Assembly (NCBI RefSeq): GCF_000455345.1 | Contig: NZ_HG315690.1 | Span: 881,742-945,741 of the forward strand | DNA from: Halopiger goleimassiliensis | Lineage (GTDB): Archaea; Halobacteriota; Halobacteria; Halobacteriales; Natrialbaceae | Reading direction: 5' to 3' | Length of the DNA: 64,000 bases | Shown here: one piece after another, positions 8,688 to 17,457 of the stretch | Layout of the letters: the number at the start of each line of letters is the position of its first letter | Position numbering within the stretch: position 1 is the first letter of the stretch | The notes under the pieces: generated by a model | Seen by the model: the letters and a program-made list of their open reading frames with translations, nothing else | The model's database searches: none | Told to the model about the DNA's origin: nothing | Translations under genes and position numbers: made by a program

Positions 8688-8786
8688 ATGCGCCACCGAA
8701 CCGACCGAAACGGCGTGCTTCGTCGGACGATCCTCGAGTTCGCTCGCGATCGCGGTCACTGCGCAGGCGGGGGGACGACCGCATGA
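8688..8786 (+). CDS. Possible 32-aa peptide coupled to the phosphoesterase
   Basis: A 33-codon open frame (32 aa plus stop) begins with ATG 11-12 nt after the expected transcription start of the TATA box at 8649. Its TGA overlaps the ATG of the metallophosphoesterase (ATGA at 8783-8786). The peptide is basic and contains VLRRTILEFARD, which resembles one amphipathic helix, then ends in a Gly/Thr stretch. ATGA overlaps are the usual sign of translational coupling in this genome. It may be a real micro-protein or a leader frame that passes ribosomes to the next gene. I know of no family match. Confidence 0.4.
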   Translation: MRHRTDRNGVLRRTILEFARDRGHCAGGGTTA

Positions 8787-9766
8787 CGGGGCCGCCGAGC
8801 GACCTTGGTGACGTCGGTGAACGCGTCCTCCTGGCGCGACTGGAAGAACCGCGCGCCGCGACGACGACCCGGCTCGCCGTCGTCGGCGACCCGCACGTCG
8901 CAACCCGTTCCGAGGGCACGTATCGCGTCTTTCACCGGACCGAACAACGGTTACGGACCGCTATCGCTGACGTCAACGAACGCGACGTCGACCTCGTGTT
9001 GTTCCCCGGCGACCTCACGAAGGACGGCGAACCCTGGAACTACGACCGGGTCGACGTCCTGCTCGAGGAACTCGAGCAGCCCTACGTCGCTACGCCGGGG
9101 AACCACGACCTCCAGAAGACCCACGACGAGCACCGGTGTCCGTCCACGACGGCGTTCGCGGATCGATACGCACCGGAACCGTTCCCGTTTCACCGATCGA
9201 TCGGCGACGTCGACCTCTTCGTCCTGAACAGCGCCGCAGGGCCGGAGGGACCGTACGCCGACACACACCGCGGTAGCGTCTCGGAACGGCAACTCGCGTG
9301 GCTCGACGAGCGACTCGAAGAAGCGGAGACGGCCATCGTCGCCTGCCACCACAACCCGATGCCGATCGTCAGCGACCCTCTGTGTCGAATGGAGCCCTGG
9401 AACGTGTTCACGCTACAGAATCGAGAGCGGGTCCACGCCGTGCTGGCAGACCACGACGTCTCACTGGTCGTGTCGGGACACCACCACCTCCCGGCCGTGG
9501 TACAGCGATCCGGCCTCACCCAGCTCATCGCGCCGGCGGCGTCCCTCTATCCACAGGCCTACTGCCTGCTCGAGATCGACGAGCGCGGAACGAACGTCTG
9601 GCTGGTCTCGCACGCGACCGCGTCGGGCAGGGAAGAGGCGTACCAACTGGCCGCCGAGGGGCCGGCCTACCAGCGAACGCTGCTCGGACTCGTCGAGGAC
9701 GCGCTCTGTGACTTGCCGCTGTACTACGAACCACCACGGATCCGCGGCACGCCGTTGACGGACTGA
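8783..9766 (+). CDS. Calcineurin-like metallophosphoesterase
   Basis: A predicted metal-dependent phosphodiesterase or phosphatase of 327 aa. The five motifs of the fold are visible: D36-x-H38 (GDPH), GDL at 76-78, GNHD at 106-109, CHHNP in the middle and SGHHH further on. The overall look is close to the cyclic-nucleotide phosphodiesterase/Icc branch, but the substrate cannot be read from sequence. No signal peptide, so it is cytoplasmic. It lies between a phosphate-ester importer and polyphosphate kinase, which suggests a role in phosphorus metabolism. The preceding 32-codon frame overlaps its start. Confidence 0.85.
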   Translation: MTGPPSDLGDVGERVLLARLEEPRAATTTRLAVVGDPHVATRSEGTYRVFHRTEQRLRTAIADVNERDVDLVLFPGDLTKDGEPWNYDRVDVLLEELEQPYVATPGNHDLQKTHDEHRCPSTTAFADRYAPEPFPFHRSIGDVDLFVLNSAAGPEGPYADTHRGSVSERQLAWLDERLEEAETAIVACHHNPMPIVSDPLCRMEPWNVFTLQNRERVHAVLADHDVSLVVSGHHHLPAVVQRSGLTQLIAPAASLYPQAYCLLEIDERGTNVWLVSHATASGREEAYQLAAEGPAYQRTLLGLVEDALCDLPLYYEPPRIRGTPLTD

Positions 9767-9808
9767 CCGAGTACGTCGGTCGACCCAACGCGTATCGACG
9801 CCACCGGT

Positions 9809-12238
9809 TCAGTGCCAGTGCCACGTGCCCTCGCGGGCCGCCTCCATAAACGTCCGGTGGGCGTCGACGGCCGAGTCCGCCCCGTCCTCGAGGCCACGGG
9901 CGCGCTCGTATTGGCCGTCGGATCGCATGATCCAGCGGTTTTCGGTATCGGCGAGCAGCGTCTCGAGAACGTCGTCGAGTTTCCCCTGGAGTCGGGGGTC
10001 GTCGATGGGGGTGACGGCCTCGACGCGGTTGTCGAGGTTTCGGGACATCCAGTCCGCGGAACCAATGTAGTAGCGCTCGTCGCCGCCCGCGCGGAAGTAG
10101 AAGATCCGGGAGTGCTCGAGGAACCGACCGACGATGCTGTGGACGTCGATCCGGTCGCTGATCCCCTCGATGTTCGGGCGGAGGCGACAGATGTCCCGGA
10201 CGACGAGGTCGATGTCGACGCCGGCCATCGACGCCTCGTAGAGCTCCCGGACCAGTTCGGGATCCTCGAGCCGGTTCATCTTGGCGATAATCCGGGCGTC
10301 CTCCCCGTTTCGAGCCCGTCGGACCTCCGCACGGATCAGCTCGACGAGCCGCTGGCGCATGTTCCCCGGAGCGATCAGAAGTCGGCGGTACTCGCGGTGC
10401 ATCGAGTGGCCGGTGAAGTAGTTGAACAGCCTGACGAGGTCCTGCCCGACGTCACGGTCGGCGGTGAGCAGGCCGAGGTCCTCGTATCGCTTCGCGGTTT
10501 CGGAGTGGTAGTTTCCGGTACCGACGTGGGAGTAGAGGCGAACGCCGTCGTCTTCCCGGCGGACGACCAGCGAGGTCTTCGTGTGGGTCTTGTAACCGAT
10601 CGTGCCGTACGCGACGTGGATCCCCTCCTCCTCGAGTTTCTTGGCCCACTCGAGGTTGTTCTTCTCGTCGAAGCGCGCCTTGAGTTCGACCATGACGGCG
10701 ACCTGCTTGCCGTTCCGGGCGGCCTCGAGCAGGCTCTCGATGACCTGCGAGTCGCTCGCGGTCCGGTAGATCGCGGCCTTGATCGCCAGCACGTCCGGAT
10801 CGTTCGCGGCCTCCTCCAGGAAACGCTGGACGGTCCCCTCGAAGGAGTGATACGGGTGGTGGACCAGGACGTCCCGTTCGCGAATCACCTCGAAGACGCT
10901 ACGGCCATCGTCGGGACCACCGAGTCGCGGGTGCGGCTGGGGCGTCCACTCGGGTAACCGCAGGTCGTCCCGATCGAGGTCGGTCAACTCGCTGAAATCC
11001 CGGTAATCGAGCGGGCCGTCGAGGTGGAACACCTCCCGATCGTCGAGGTCGAGTTCCCGCGTGAGGATCTCGAGGATCGTCTCGTGGGCGTCGCGTTCGA
11101 TCTCGAGTCGCACCGCGGTCGCGAACCGCCGCTCCTCGATGACCTCCTCGATCATCTCGATCAGGTCCTCGGCGACGTCCTCGTTGCGCCGGACTTCGGC
11201 GTTGCGAGTCACGCGGAACAGGGCGGTATCGACGATTTCGACGTCGGGAAACAGCAGATCGAGGTTCGCCCGGGCGACGTCCTCGAGGGGGACGAATCGG
11301 GTCTCCCCCTCGTCGCCGACCGGGACGAACCGGACCTGGTTCCGCGGGATCTTCACGCGCGAGAACGTGAGGTCGGCGTCGGGTCGTTCCCTGGTGAGAA
11401 CGGCCAGCGAGAGGCTCTGGTTCGAGATGAACGGGAACGGATGGGCCGGATCGAACGTCAGCGGGGTCAGCGTGGGCAACACCGAACTCTCGAAGTACTC
11501 CCGGAGCCTGCGTTTCTCGGCCGCCGAGAGGGCTTCGTAGTCGTGGACGTGGATGCCCGCGTCCGCCAGCGCGGGACGAATCTCCTCGCGATAACACCGG
11601 CTCTGTCGCTCGAACAGGCCGCGGGCCTCCTCGAGTACTGCCTCCCACTGTTCAGTCGGCGTTCGCCCGTCGGGAGTCTCCTCCGTGACGCCGGCGGCGA
11701 TCTGTTGTTTCAGCCCGCCGACGCGCTTGCGAAAGAACTCGTCGAGGTTCGTCGTGAAGATGGCGAGGAACTTCACGCGCTCGAGCAGCGGCTTCGACTC
11801 GTCGAGCGCCTCGTGGAGGACCCGTCGCTGGAACGCCAGTTCGCTGAGTTCGCGGTTGAGATAGTACTGCGGGTCCGAGAGGTCGACGTCGTCGGGATCG
11901 AGGGTCCCGGCCGGGTCCGAATTCGCGTCCGCGTCGCTCGACTCTCCGTCGTCGGAATCCACGTCCAGGGAGTCTCCGCTCTCCGCAGCGGCCGTCTCGT
12001 CACCGATCGTGGCGGCGTGATCGCCCGAGTCGGCGTAGCTAGACGAGAACGCGAACTCCGTCCCGTCCTCCGCCGTCGGCGAGTCGTCCCCGTCCGTACC
12101 GGCGGTTTCCCCGGCGCTCGGTTCGCGTGATTCCGACTCCGCGTCGGAACCTCGTGTGGGATCCGCTTCGGGACTCGTTTCGTCGTCGGGACCCTCGTCA
12201 AGTTCCGACGTAGGTCCGTTCGTGTGATCGTCACCCAT
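9809..12238 (-). CDS. ppk1: Polyphosphate kinase 1
   Basis: Polymerises the gamma-phosphate of ATP into polyphosphate, reversibly. The 809-residue protein has an acidic, low-complexity extension of about 120 residues before the PPK N-domain, which begins near YYLNRELSELAFQRRVL. TTNLDEFFRKRV is a conserved head-domain motif. The two catalytic-domain histidines expected of PPK1 are H552, in KTHTK, the presumed phosphohistidine, and H709, in EHSRIFYF. Bacterial enzymes are about 690-720 aa, so the extension explains the extra length. Just upstream on the same strand, 13 nt away, is a PrpA-like phosphatase gene, so the two are probably one transcript. Confidence 0.95.
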   Translation of the reverse strand: MGDDHTNGPTSELDEGPDDETSPEADPTRGSDAESESREPSAGETAGTDGDDSPTAEDGTEFAFSSSYADSGDHAATIGDETAAAESGDSLDVDSDDGESSDADANSDPAGTLDPDDVDLSDPQYYLNRELSELAFQRRVLHEALDESKPLLERVKFLAIFTTNLDEFFRKRVGGLKQQIAAGVTEETPDGRTPTEQWEAVLEEARGLFERQSRCYREEIRPALADAGIHVHDYEALSAAEKRRLREYFESSVLPTLTPLTFDPAHPFPFISNQSLSLAVLTRERPDADLTFSRVKIPRNQVRFVPVGDEGETRFVPLEDVARANLDLLFPDVEIVDTALFRVTRNAEVRRNEDVAEDLIEMIEEVIEERRFATAVRLEIERDAHETILEILTRELDLDDREVFHLDGPLDYRDFSELTDLDRDDLRLPEWTPQPHPRLGGPDDGRSVFEVIRERDVLVHHPYHSFEGTVQRFLEEAANDPDVLAIKAAIYRTASDSQVIESLLEAARNGKQVAVMVELKARFDEKNNLEWAKKLEEEGIHVAYGTIGYKTHTKTSLVVRREDDGVRLYSHVGTGNYHSETAKRYEDLGLLTADRDVGQDLVRLFNYFTGHSMHREYRRLLIAPGNMRQRLVELIRAEVRRARNGEDARIIAKMNRLEDPELVRELYEASMAGVDIDLVVRDICRLRPNIEGISDRIDVHSIVGRFLEHSRIFYFRAGGDERYYIGSADWMSRNLDNRVEAVTPIDDPRLQGKLDDVLETLLADTENRWIMRSDGQYERARGLEDGADSAVDAHRTFMEAAREGTWHWH

Positions 12239-12251
12239 CCTCTCACCTCAG

Positions 12252-12944
12252 CTACCGTTTCTCGACGTCGACGAACTTCGCGTCCGGCCGGTTCTGATAG
12301 CCATCTGCGGAGACGCTCACGAACCGCTCGCGGCGCAGGTCGTACGCTGTCAGCGCACCCCCGTAGACGCAGCCGGTGTCGAGTCCGATCACCCACTCCC
12401 GTTCGAGGGGTTCCTCGAGGACGGTATGGCCGAAAAACACCCGCGGTGGCCCCTCGTACGCATCGAACCAGAACGGCCCGTCGTAACCGTCCCCGTCGGG
12501 CGAGCGCATCGTCAGCACGTCGCCATCCGAGTGCGTCCCGAGCGGGCGGGACGGATCGACGCCGCCGTGGACGACGAGCCCGTCCTCCCAGGCGATGGCG
12601 GTCGGTAACGACGTCAGGAACTCACGGTCGGCCTCGTCCAGCTCCGGAAGCGATGCCTCTCCATCGAGCAGTTTCTGTTCGTTGTTCCCGCGAACGGACA
12701 GCAACTGCGGGGACGTTCGGATGCGCTCGAGGACCGCGGCGCTCTCCGGACCCTTCCGCACCAGGTCCCCGACGAACACGGCGAGGTCGTCCTCGCCCAG
12801 TTCGAGCGTCGATAGTAAGGTATCAAGTGCCTCGTAACAGCCGTGGACGTCGCCGACGACGTAGACGTCCTCGTAGCGCTCGAGGTCGATCACGCGCCGG
12901 GAAAACGACGGCCCCTCGTTCGTCCGGGAAGCGGTGTGTATCAC
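12252..12944 (-). CDS. PrpA/ApaH-like metallophosphoesterase
   Basis: A protein-phosphatase/diadenosine-tetraphosphatase type esterase of about 230 aa. Motifs seen: GDVHGC, GDLVRKGP, RGNNE, HGG and a late FFGHT, matching the PPP/ApaH order. Substrate unknown: phosphoproteins or dinucleoside polyphosphates are both possible. The frame runs up to a TTG at 12995, but that start would overlap the TATA box (12979-12990). I therefore prefer GTG at 12944, just after the expected transcription start; GTG at 12893 is a further alternative. Followed by ppk1, which supports a role in nucleotide/phosphate turnover. Confidence 0.8.
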   Translation of the reverse strand: MIHTASRTNEGPSFSRRVIDLERYEDVYVVGDVHGCYEALDTLLSTLELGEDDLAVFVGDLVRKGPESAAVLERIRTSPQLLSVRGNNEQKLLDGEASLPELDEADREFLTSLPTAIAWEDGLVVHGGVDPSRPLGTHSDGDVLTMRSPDGDGYDGPFWFDAYEGPPRVFFGHTVLEEPLEREWVIGLDTGCVYGGALTAYDLRRERFVSVSADGYQNRPDAKFVDVEKR

Positions 12945-12978
12945 GCGTATCCGAGACGAGGAGCACGGCGTGATAATT

Positions 12979-12990
12979 CCTTTATATGTT
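12979..12990 (-). promoter_or_regulatory. TATA box of the PrpA-ppk1 operon
   Basis: On the minus strand the sequence reads aacatataaagg. Its centre is about 40 nt from the proposed GTG start at 12944, giving a leader of about 14 nt. Confidence 0.55.
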
Positions 12991-12995
12991 CTCAA

Positions 12996-13017
12996 CGTAC
13001 CGATACGTACTGGTACG
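12996..13017. promoter_or_regulatory. 6-bp inverted repeat abutting the PrpA promoter
   Basis: The arms CGTACC (12996-13001) and GGTACG (13012-13017) are separated by GATACGTACT, which itself contains ACGT. The dyad starts 6 nt upstream of the TATA box, overlapping where TFB would bind, so it is a candidate operator for the PrpA-ppk1 operon. Confidence 0.4.
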
Positions 13018-13710
13018 TAGGAAACGATGGAGAGTCGACCAAATCGAACCGAACCCGTGAGAGGGACAGCAGTCCGTCACCTGGCTCACTACCGGACGCT
13101 TTTTCTGCCAACCACGTATCTGAATAGTAATAAAAGGTACTAAGTGGCAGATATCATACTACTATATCGACGGACAGTGCTTCGCGGATCGAGGTTCGAG
13201 GGTAGTGGCAACTAATTAGCCACAGACACCCATCAAACGATCGAATGTCCGCGCTTTTGGTCCTACCCCCGATAGGGAACTCCGGGAAGTAAACCCGTAT
13301 ACCCCACAACACGATTTACGCGTTTCAGTGCGGAAGAGACGTTTATTACGCCCTTTCTCTGCCACACCGGTTACCGATCCCTCTCTGGGGCTAACCGATC
13401 GAGTACGCAGAGTACAACCATCATTTCTATTTTGGATATTGTATTTCATTCTGATGGTTATTGTATCTGGCCCAGTGCATCTACTCGAGCGATAGCGTTC
13501 CTATCGGAACGCCGAACGAGTAGCTGGCATCCTCGAGCGAGTTCGAATCCGAAACGTGGCCATCGCGAACCTGTTAGCACCCCATCACTACTGGCCACGG
13601 CTGGGCCGACATCCGAAGACAGCGCACCGAACTCGGGGACAGAGCGGGTATTTTCTCGGTCAGAAAAACCGGATCGCTTTTCATACCGATGCCGGAACGA
13701 TGAGGTACAA

Positions 13711-14058
13711 GTGAGTGAGGATATCGACCTGTCGACGGTCCTCTCGGTCCTCGACGACGAGTACGCCCGTGAGATCCTCACCCATACGAGCGTCGAACCC
13801 ATGTCTGCCAGTACCCTGAGTGAACGATGTGACGCATCCCTGCCGACGATCTACCGCCGACTCGATCGGCTCGAGGAGTGTCGACTCGTAACCGAAGAGA
13901 CGGAACTCGCCCCCGACGGGAACCACTACAGCGTCTACAGCGCCAATCTCGAGAAACTCGAGTTGACGCTCGAGGACGGTGGGTTCGATCTCGAACTCAC
14001 CTACCACGAGGAGGACGTCGCCGACAAGTTCACGCGCATGTGGGAGGGATTGCGATGA
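13711..14058 (+). CDS. ArsR-like winged-helix regulator
   Basis: A 115-aa protein with a winged-helix domain. The recognition region contains MSASTLSERC and LPTIYRRLDRL (residues 31-60), followed by a wing with EETELAPDGNHYSVY. Such proteins are common haloarchaeal transcription regulators. The start is GTG 13711; a TATA-like ttttcata at 13678-13685 is the right distance for a leaderless message. The frame upstream of 13711 is open but not protein-like. Its stop overlaps the ATG of a small membrane protein (ATGA at 14055), so the two act as a pair; the regulator may respond to or control that protein. Confidence 0.8.
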   Translation: MSEDIDLSTVLSVLDDEYAREILTHTSVEPMSASTLSERCDASLPTIYRRLDRLEECRLVTEETELAPDGNHYSVYSANLEKLELTLEDGGFDLELTYHEEDVADKFTRMWEGLR

Positions 14059-14366
14059 GCCAGGACGTCGTTCGCGTCGACGAGGCCACCCTGTTCGAAC
14101 TGCTGACCGTCGCGAGCCTCTTTCTCGTCGCCCTGTTCGGGACGGTCATCGCCTACCAGGCCTTCAGGGGGTACCGGCGGAACGACGCGACGTCGATGTT
14201 CTACCTCGCCGTCGGGCTGCTGTTGTTGACCCTGTTTCCGTTTCTCATCAACGTCGTCGTCAACACGGTCACCGACACCGATCGGATCGTCACTGTCTTC
14301 CTCGAGAACGTGAGTCGGCTCGCGGGACTGCTAGCGATTACGTACTCGCTGTACGGACGTCACTAA
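14055..14366 (+). CDS. Small membrane protein paired with the HTH gene
   Basis: A 103-aa protein with three predicted membrane helices: near residues 15-37, 45-70 and 80-98. I recognise it as the partner type often encoded directly after small ArsR-like regulators in haloarchaea (the DUF7521-like group, from memory). No known biochemical role. The start overlaps the upstream stop by 4 nt, which fixes the start codon. Confidence 0.7.
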   Translation: MSQDVVRVDEATLFELLTVASLFLVALFGTVIAYQAFRGYRRNDATSMFYLAVGLLLLTLFPFLINVVVNTVTDTDRIVTVFLENVSRLAGLLAITYSLYGRH

Positions 14367-14817
14367 TACTGGCAGACGCGACGGATTCTACGGGACGCTC
14401 GTCACCGGGCAGGAACAGTCTCTCGTCGGATACTGGCAACGAGCAGACTGACTACCAGCACGAACCGGCGTACACGCCGGGCCGAAGCGAAAATGGAACG
14501 GGGTGTTGGGGAACCGTTCCTGGGGTGGGGTGGGGCGGAATCGGCCGACGTGTCATCTCCCAGACGAGAGCGATGGGGCGAGAGAGGGCGGGCGTCAGCC
14601 GATCCGGGTGATCGGGCAGAGGGGGGACCATTCAGGTGGGTTAGATCGGACCTTTTCTCGTCCCCCACGTACGGCTACCGGGGGAGACGTATTAGTGGTG
14701 GGCGGGCGTTTTCTGGGTCGGAAAATCCACCCCGACGACGGGCCAGGAATGCAATATCGCCCGGTAACAGCCGTCCGTTTCGGGCGGTTTCTTCATTCCC
14801 AGCGCCGAAGGTCGCGT
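14367..14817. other. 451-nt intergenic region with one small hairpin
   Basis: No convincing gene. A perfect 6-bp hairpin, CCGGCG-TACA-CGCCGG, lies at 14465-14480, about 100 nt after the stop of the membrane-protein gene, and may help end that transcript. The remainder is G-rich without clear structure. The promoter of the Usp gene must lie near its right end. Confidence 0.4.
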
Positions 14818-15201
14818 ATGCACTACCTCGCCGGCACCGACTCCGTTCACACGACGGCGTCGATCTGTGACTACCTCGAGGATCGGGCGACGGCCGACGA
14901 CACCGTCACGGTCATCGCGACGGTCCCGCCCGACGAGTCGAACGCCCGCCGCGACGGACGGGAAGCCCTGAACGTCGCGCCGATCAGGCTCCAGGCCGTG
15001 GGCGAGGTCGAGACCGACCTCCGGGACGGCGATCCTGCGACCGTGTTACTCGAGGCCGCGGCCGAGTTGGACGTCGACGAACTCGTCGTCGGCGTCCACG
15101 GCGGTGCCCCGGATGCCGGCCCCGGAGTTGGAACGACTACGGCGACCGTTCTCGGCGAGGCCGAGCGGCCGGTCGTCGTCGTTCCCCACCCCGAACGGTG
15201 A
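14818..15201 (+). CDS. Universal stress protein (UspA family)
   Basis: A 127-aa single-domain Usp protein. The features seen are an N-terminal beta strand (HYLAGTD), a middle segment DPATVLLEAAAELDVDELVVGVHG typical of the Usp helix-strand pair, and a C-terminal strand RPVVVVPHP. The nucleotide-binding G-2x-G-9x-G(S/T) motif is weak, so it may be of the non-ATP-binding type. It stands alone with a gap on its left and a convergent MATE gene on its right. Start at ATG 14818; the open frame upstream is not acidic or conserved-looking. Confidence 0.75.
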   Translation: MHYLAGTDSVHTTASICDYLEDRATADDTVTVIATVPPDESNARRDGREALNVAPIRLQAVGEVETDLRDGDPATVLLEAAAELDVDELVVGVHGGAPDAGPGVGTTTATVLGEAERPVVVVPHPER

Positions 15202-15289
15202 CGGTCCCTCGTGCGATTCACTGCAAATCAGCTTCGGCGCACCCACCGCCCGGGTCGTGGGTGCACCAGTATCGGTACAGCAATCCGTA

Positions 15290-16804
15290 TCAATCGTCGC
15301 TCGGGGTCGTTTCGGGCCGGTACCCTCGGCTGATGACCTTCCACCGACCCGTCGAGAACCGGTAGTAGTTGATCGCCGCGGGTGCGGCGGTCTCGGCGAA
15401 AAACGAGAGATAGAGTCCCCAGAGGCCGATCGCAGGGATCGACAGTTCCGGAGTCGTCACACCGAGGACGGGCAGCGTTTCGAGCGACGGAATCGTGAGT
15501 CCGACGGCACCCAGATAGGCGAGCGGGATAGCGAACCCGATCATCCCGAGCAACTGGCCGTAGAACGGCCACCGCGTGTCGCCGCTGGCCTCGAGCGCGC
15601 CCGCGACGGCCGTCGAGACACCCCGGAGCAACACGGCGACGCAGGCCGCGTGGACCAGCGCGACGGCCGTCGGCACCGCGAGTTCGGCGGGATCGTCCGC
15701 GAACAGCAGCACGATCTGTTCGGCGAAGACGGCGACGAGCGCCGCAGCGACGAGGTAGGTGGCGATGGAGAAGCGAACGATCTCCCGACCGTACACCTCC
15801 GCCGTCCGCTCGTCGCCCGTTCCGAGTTCCTGGCCCACCAGGCTGGAGGCGGCCAGCCCGAACCCCCACCCCGGCGTGTTCATCAGTCCGTAGATGCGAC
15901 GGGTGATGACGTACGCGGCGACGGTGTCCTGGCCGAAGACGTCGACGATGGCCAGCAGCGGGAACTCGGCGACGGTCCAGACCAGTCGCGTCCCGAGAAC
16001 GGGCAGGCCGATCGTCGTCAGGTCCCAGATCGTCTCCGGATGGACGTAGCTCCCGAACGGATCCACGCTCGTGGGGAAGGTCGCCATCCCCGGGAGTCGG
16101 CCCGCGGCCAACCCCAGTGCGAACGTCCCCGTCACGACGACGTTCGAGAGAACGGTTCCCAGCGCCGCCCCGACCACGCCGAGGTCGAGGACGAAGATCA
16201 GGACGGCGTTGAGCACGATGTTCGCGACGGCTCCGCCCGCCCGAACGACCATCGGCGTCCAGGCGTCGTCCATCCCGACGAACGTCCGGCTCCCGATCAG
16301 GTTGAGGCCGGCGAACGGGACGCCGAGACCGACGATTTGGAGATACCGTGCACCCAGACCGACCGCCTCCGGATCGTTGCTGACCAGCGAGATGAGTTGC
16401 TCCGGATAGAACCAGAACGCCGCCGTAATGGGCAGGGTCAACGCGACCACGAGCAGCACACTCGAGCGGATCGCCTGGCCCAACTCGTCGTAGGCCTCTG
16501 CGCCGAAGCGCTGTGAGACGAGCGCGATGGTCCCCCCGGCGACGCCGCCGCCGGCGGTAAACGCCAGTCCCCAGTACGGCGATGCAAAGCCCACGCCGGC
16601 GATCGCCGCCGGTCCGACGGCGACGCCGACCATCGCCACGTCGACCGCGCTCTTCGACATGCGCGCGAGGCCGGTGACGATTCGCGGCCACGCCAGATCC
16701 GCCGTCCGTCGCGCTCGCTCGGCATCGATCAGGCCGAATTTCGCGAGCGCCAGCCCGATCCAGAGGATGGTCGCCCGGACCGGATTCGGAAAGCGTCGAA
16801 ACAC
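15290..16804 (-). CDS. MATE family efflux transporter
   Basis: A predicted Na+- or H+-coupled exporter of about 504 aa with roughly twelve membrane helices, acting in the cytoplasmic membrane. Family signs are the early SKSAVDVAMVGVAVGPAAIAG helix with its conserved acidic residue, the duplicated architecture, and GWGFGLAASSLVGQELGTGD in the second half. Substrate unknown. The open frame extends to GTG 16927, but those extra 41 residues are basic and unlike haloarchaeal protein, so I prefer GTG at 16804, which starts VFRRFPNPVRATIL. No partner genes are adjacent. Confidence 0.85.
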   Translation of the reverse strand: MFRRFPNPVRATILWIGLALAKFGLIDAERARRTADLAWPRIVTGLARMSKSAVDVAMVGVAVGPAAIAGVGFASPYWGLAFTAGGGVAGGTIALVSQRFGAEAYDELGQAIRSSVLLVVALTLPITAAFWFYPEQLISLVSNDPEAVGLGARYLQIVGLGVPFAGLNLIGSRTFVGMDDAWTPMVVRAGGAVANIVLNAVLIFVLDLGVVGAALGTVLSNVVVTGTFALGLAAGRLPGMATFPTSVDPFGSYVHPETIWDLTTIGLPVLGTRLVWTVAEFPLLAIVDVFGQDTVAAYVITRRIYGLMNTPGWGFGLAASSLVGQELGTGDERTAEVYGREIVRFSIATYLVAAALVAVFAEQIVLLFADDPAELAVPTAVALVHAACVAVLLRGVSTAVAGALEASGDTRWPFYGQLLGMIGFAIPLAYLGAVGLTIPSLETLPVLGVTTPELSIPAIGLWGLYLSFFAETAAPAAINYYRFSTGRWKVISRGYRPETTPSDD

Positions 16805-17457
16805 GCGAGACGCTCCCCACTTGCCAACTGTCGTAAAAGTAGCTTCTCGAGGCGGCAGTGGAATCCGGTTTCGTTTCGAAATGGGGTCGGACGACCGAGT
16901 TCCCGGTACTCGGCATCGTTTCCTCACGGTTGTTCAACACGACCGAACGAAGAAGACTGGAACTGCGATGACGACACTGCTGTGCTTCCGTCGCTGTCGT
17001 CAGACTCACTGTTTGGGAGATAGTATCCAGGTAATGACATAGATATTAGAATTTCATAAATGAGGAAGAAGGGTATCAGACCTATCCAGGTCGTCCCGAT
17101 AGACGGGCCAGTTTAGGTCGGATCGTCCGTAGTAATACATTCGATCAACCGCCTCAGATTCGGAGAGCGGACATCAGCAAACACGCGAGGAGACTGGCCG
17201 GTAGCATCAGCCTCTCGTCGAAGGAACTTCCTCTGGTAGTGTTATAATACTGTTTAATTACAAAAACCATAGTCATTTTGGTAGTAATCGAGACGGAACG
17301 TCGATCGCTGGAAACGAGTAGAACCACCAACGGCCACGTTCCACAGTGGTACGGAGCGGACGCCGGTATCCGACAGATCGTTACGATCGTATGGCTGTAA
17401 ATAGCTCGTTGGAAGCACGCGAGAGGGCGTAGCCAATCTGTTCGACCTATCTGAACA
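16805..17457. other. 653-nt gene-free, partly AT-rich region
   Basis: It lies between the MATE gene and the IclR gene, both on the minus strand. AT-rich islands occur at about 17035-17065 and 17235-17285. Frames open here lack acidic bias. A 9-nt direct repeat (tatccaggt) occurs near 17026 and 17083. The MATE promoter should lie within the left 150 nt. I see no RNA gene. Confidence 0.45.

Larger units (their letters stand above)
12945..13710. other. 766-nt gene-free, AT-rich intergenic region
   Basis: It separates the divergently transcribed PrpA-like and HTH genes. It contains the PrpA TATA box and dyad at its left end, several AT-rich islands (13120-13170, 13425-13460) and a 5-bp inverted repeat GTGGC/GCCAC at 13205-13223. 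An open frame of about 77 codons on the minus strand ending near 13216 lacks haloarchaeal codon and amino-acid bias (Cys- and Arg-rich, not acidic), so I do not call it a gene. The length leaves room for a small RNA, but no structure proves one. Confidence 0.5.

Noticed and set aside
12945-12995. TTG-initiated N-terminal extension of the PrpA-like protein
   Set aside because: It would translate through the TATA box itself; GTG 12944 fits the promoter better.
13216-13449. 77-codon minus-strand frame in the gene-free region
   Set aside because: Cys- and Arg-rich, not acidic, no start context and no recognisable domain; likely chance in an AT-richer stretch.
13530-13560. GTTCGAATCCG, resembling a tRNA T-arm
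   Set aside because: No matching acceptor, D-arm or anticodon stem could be found around it on either strand.
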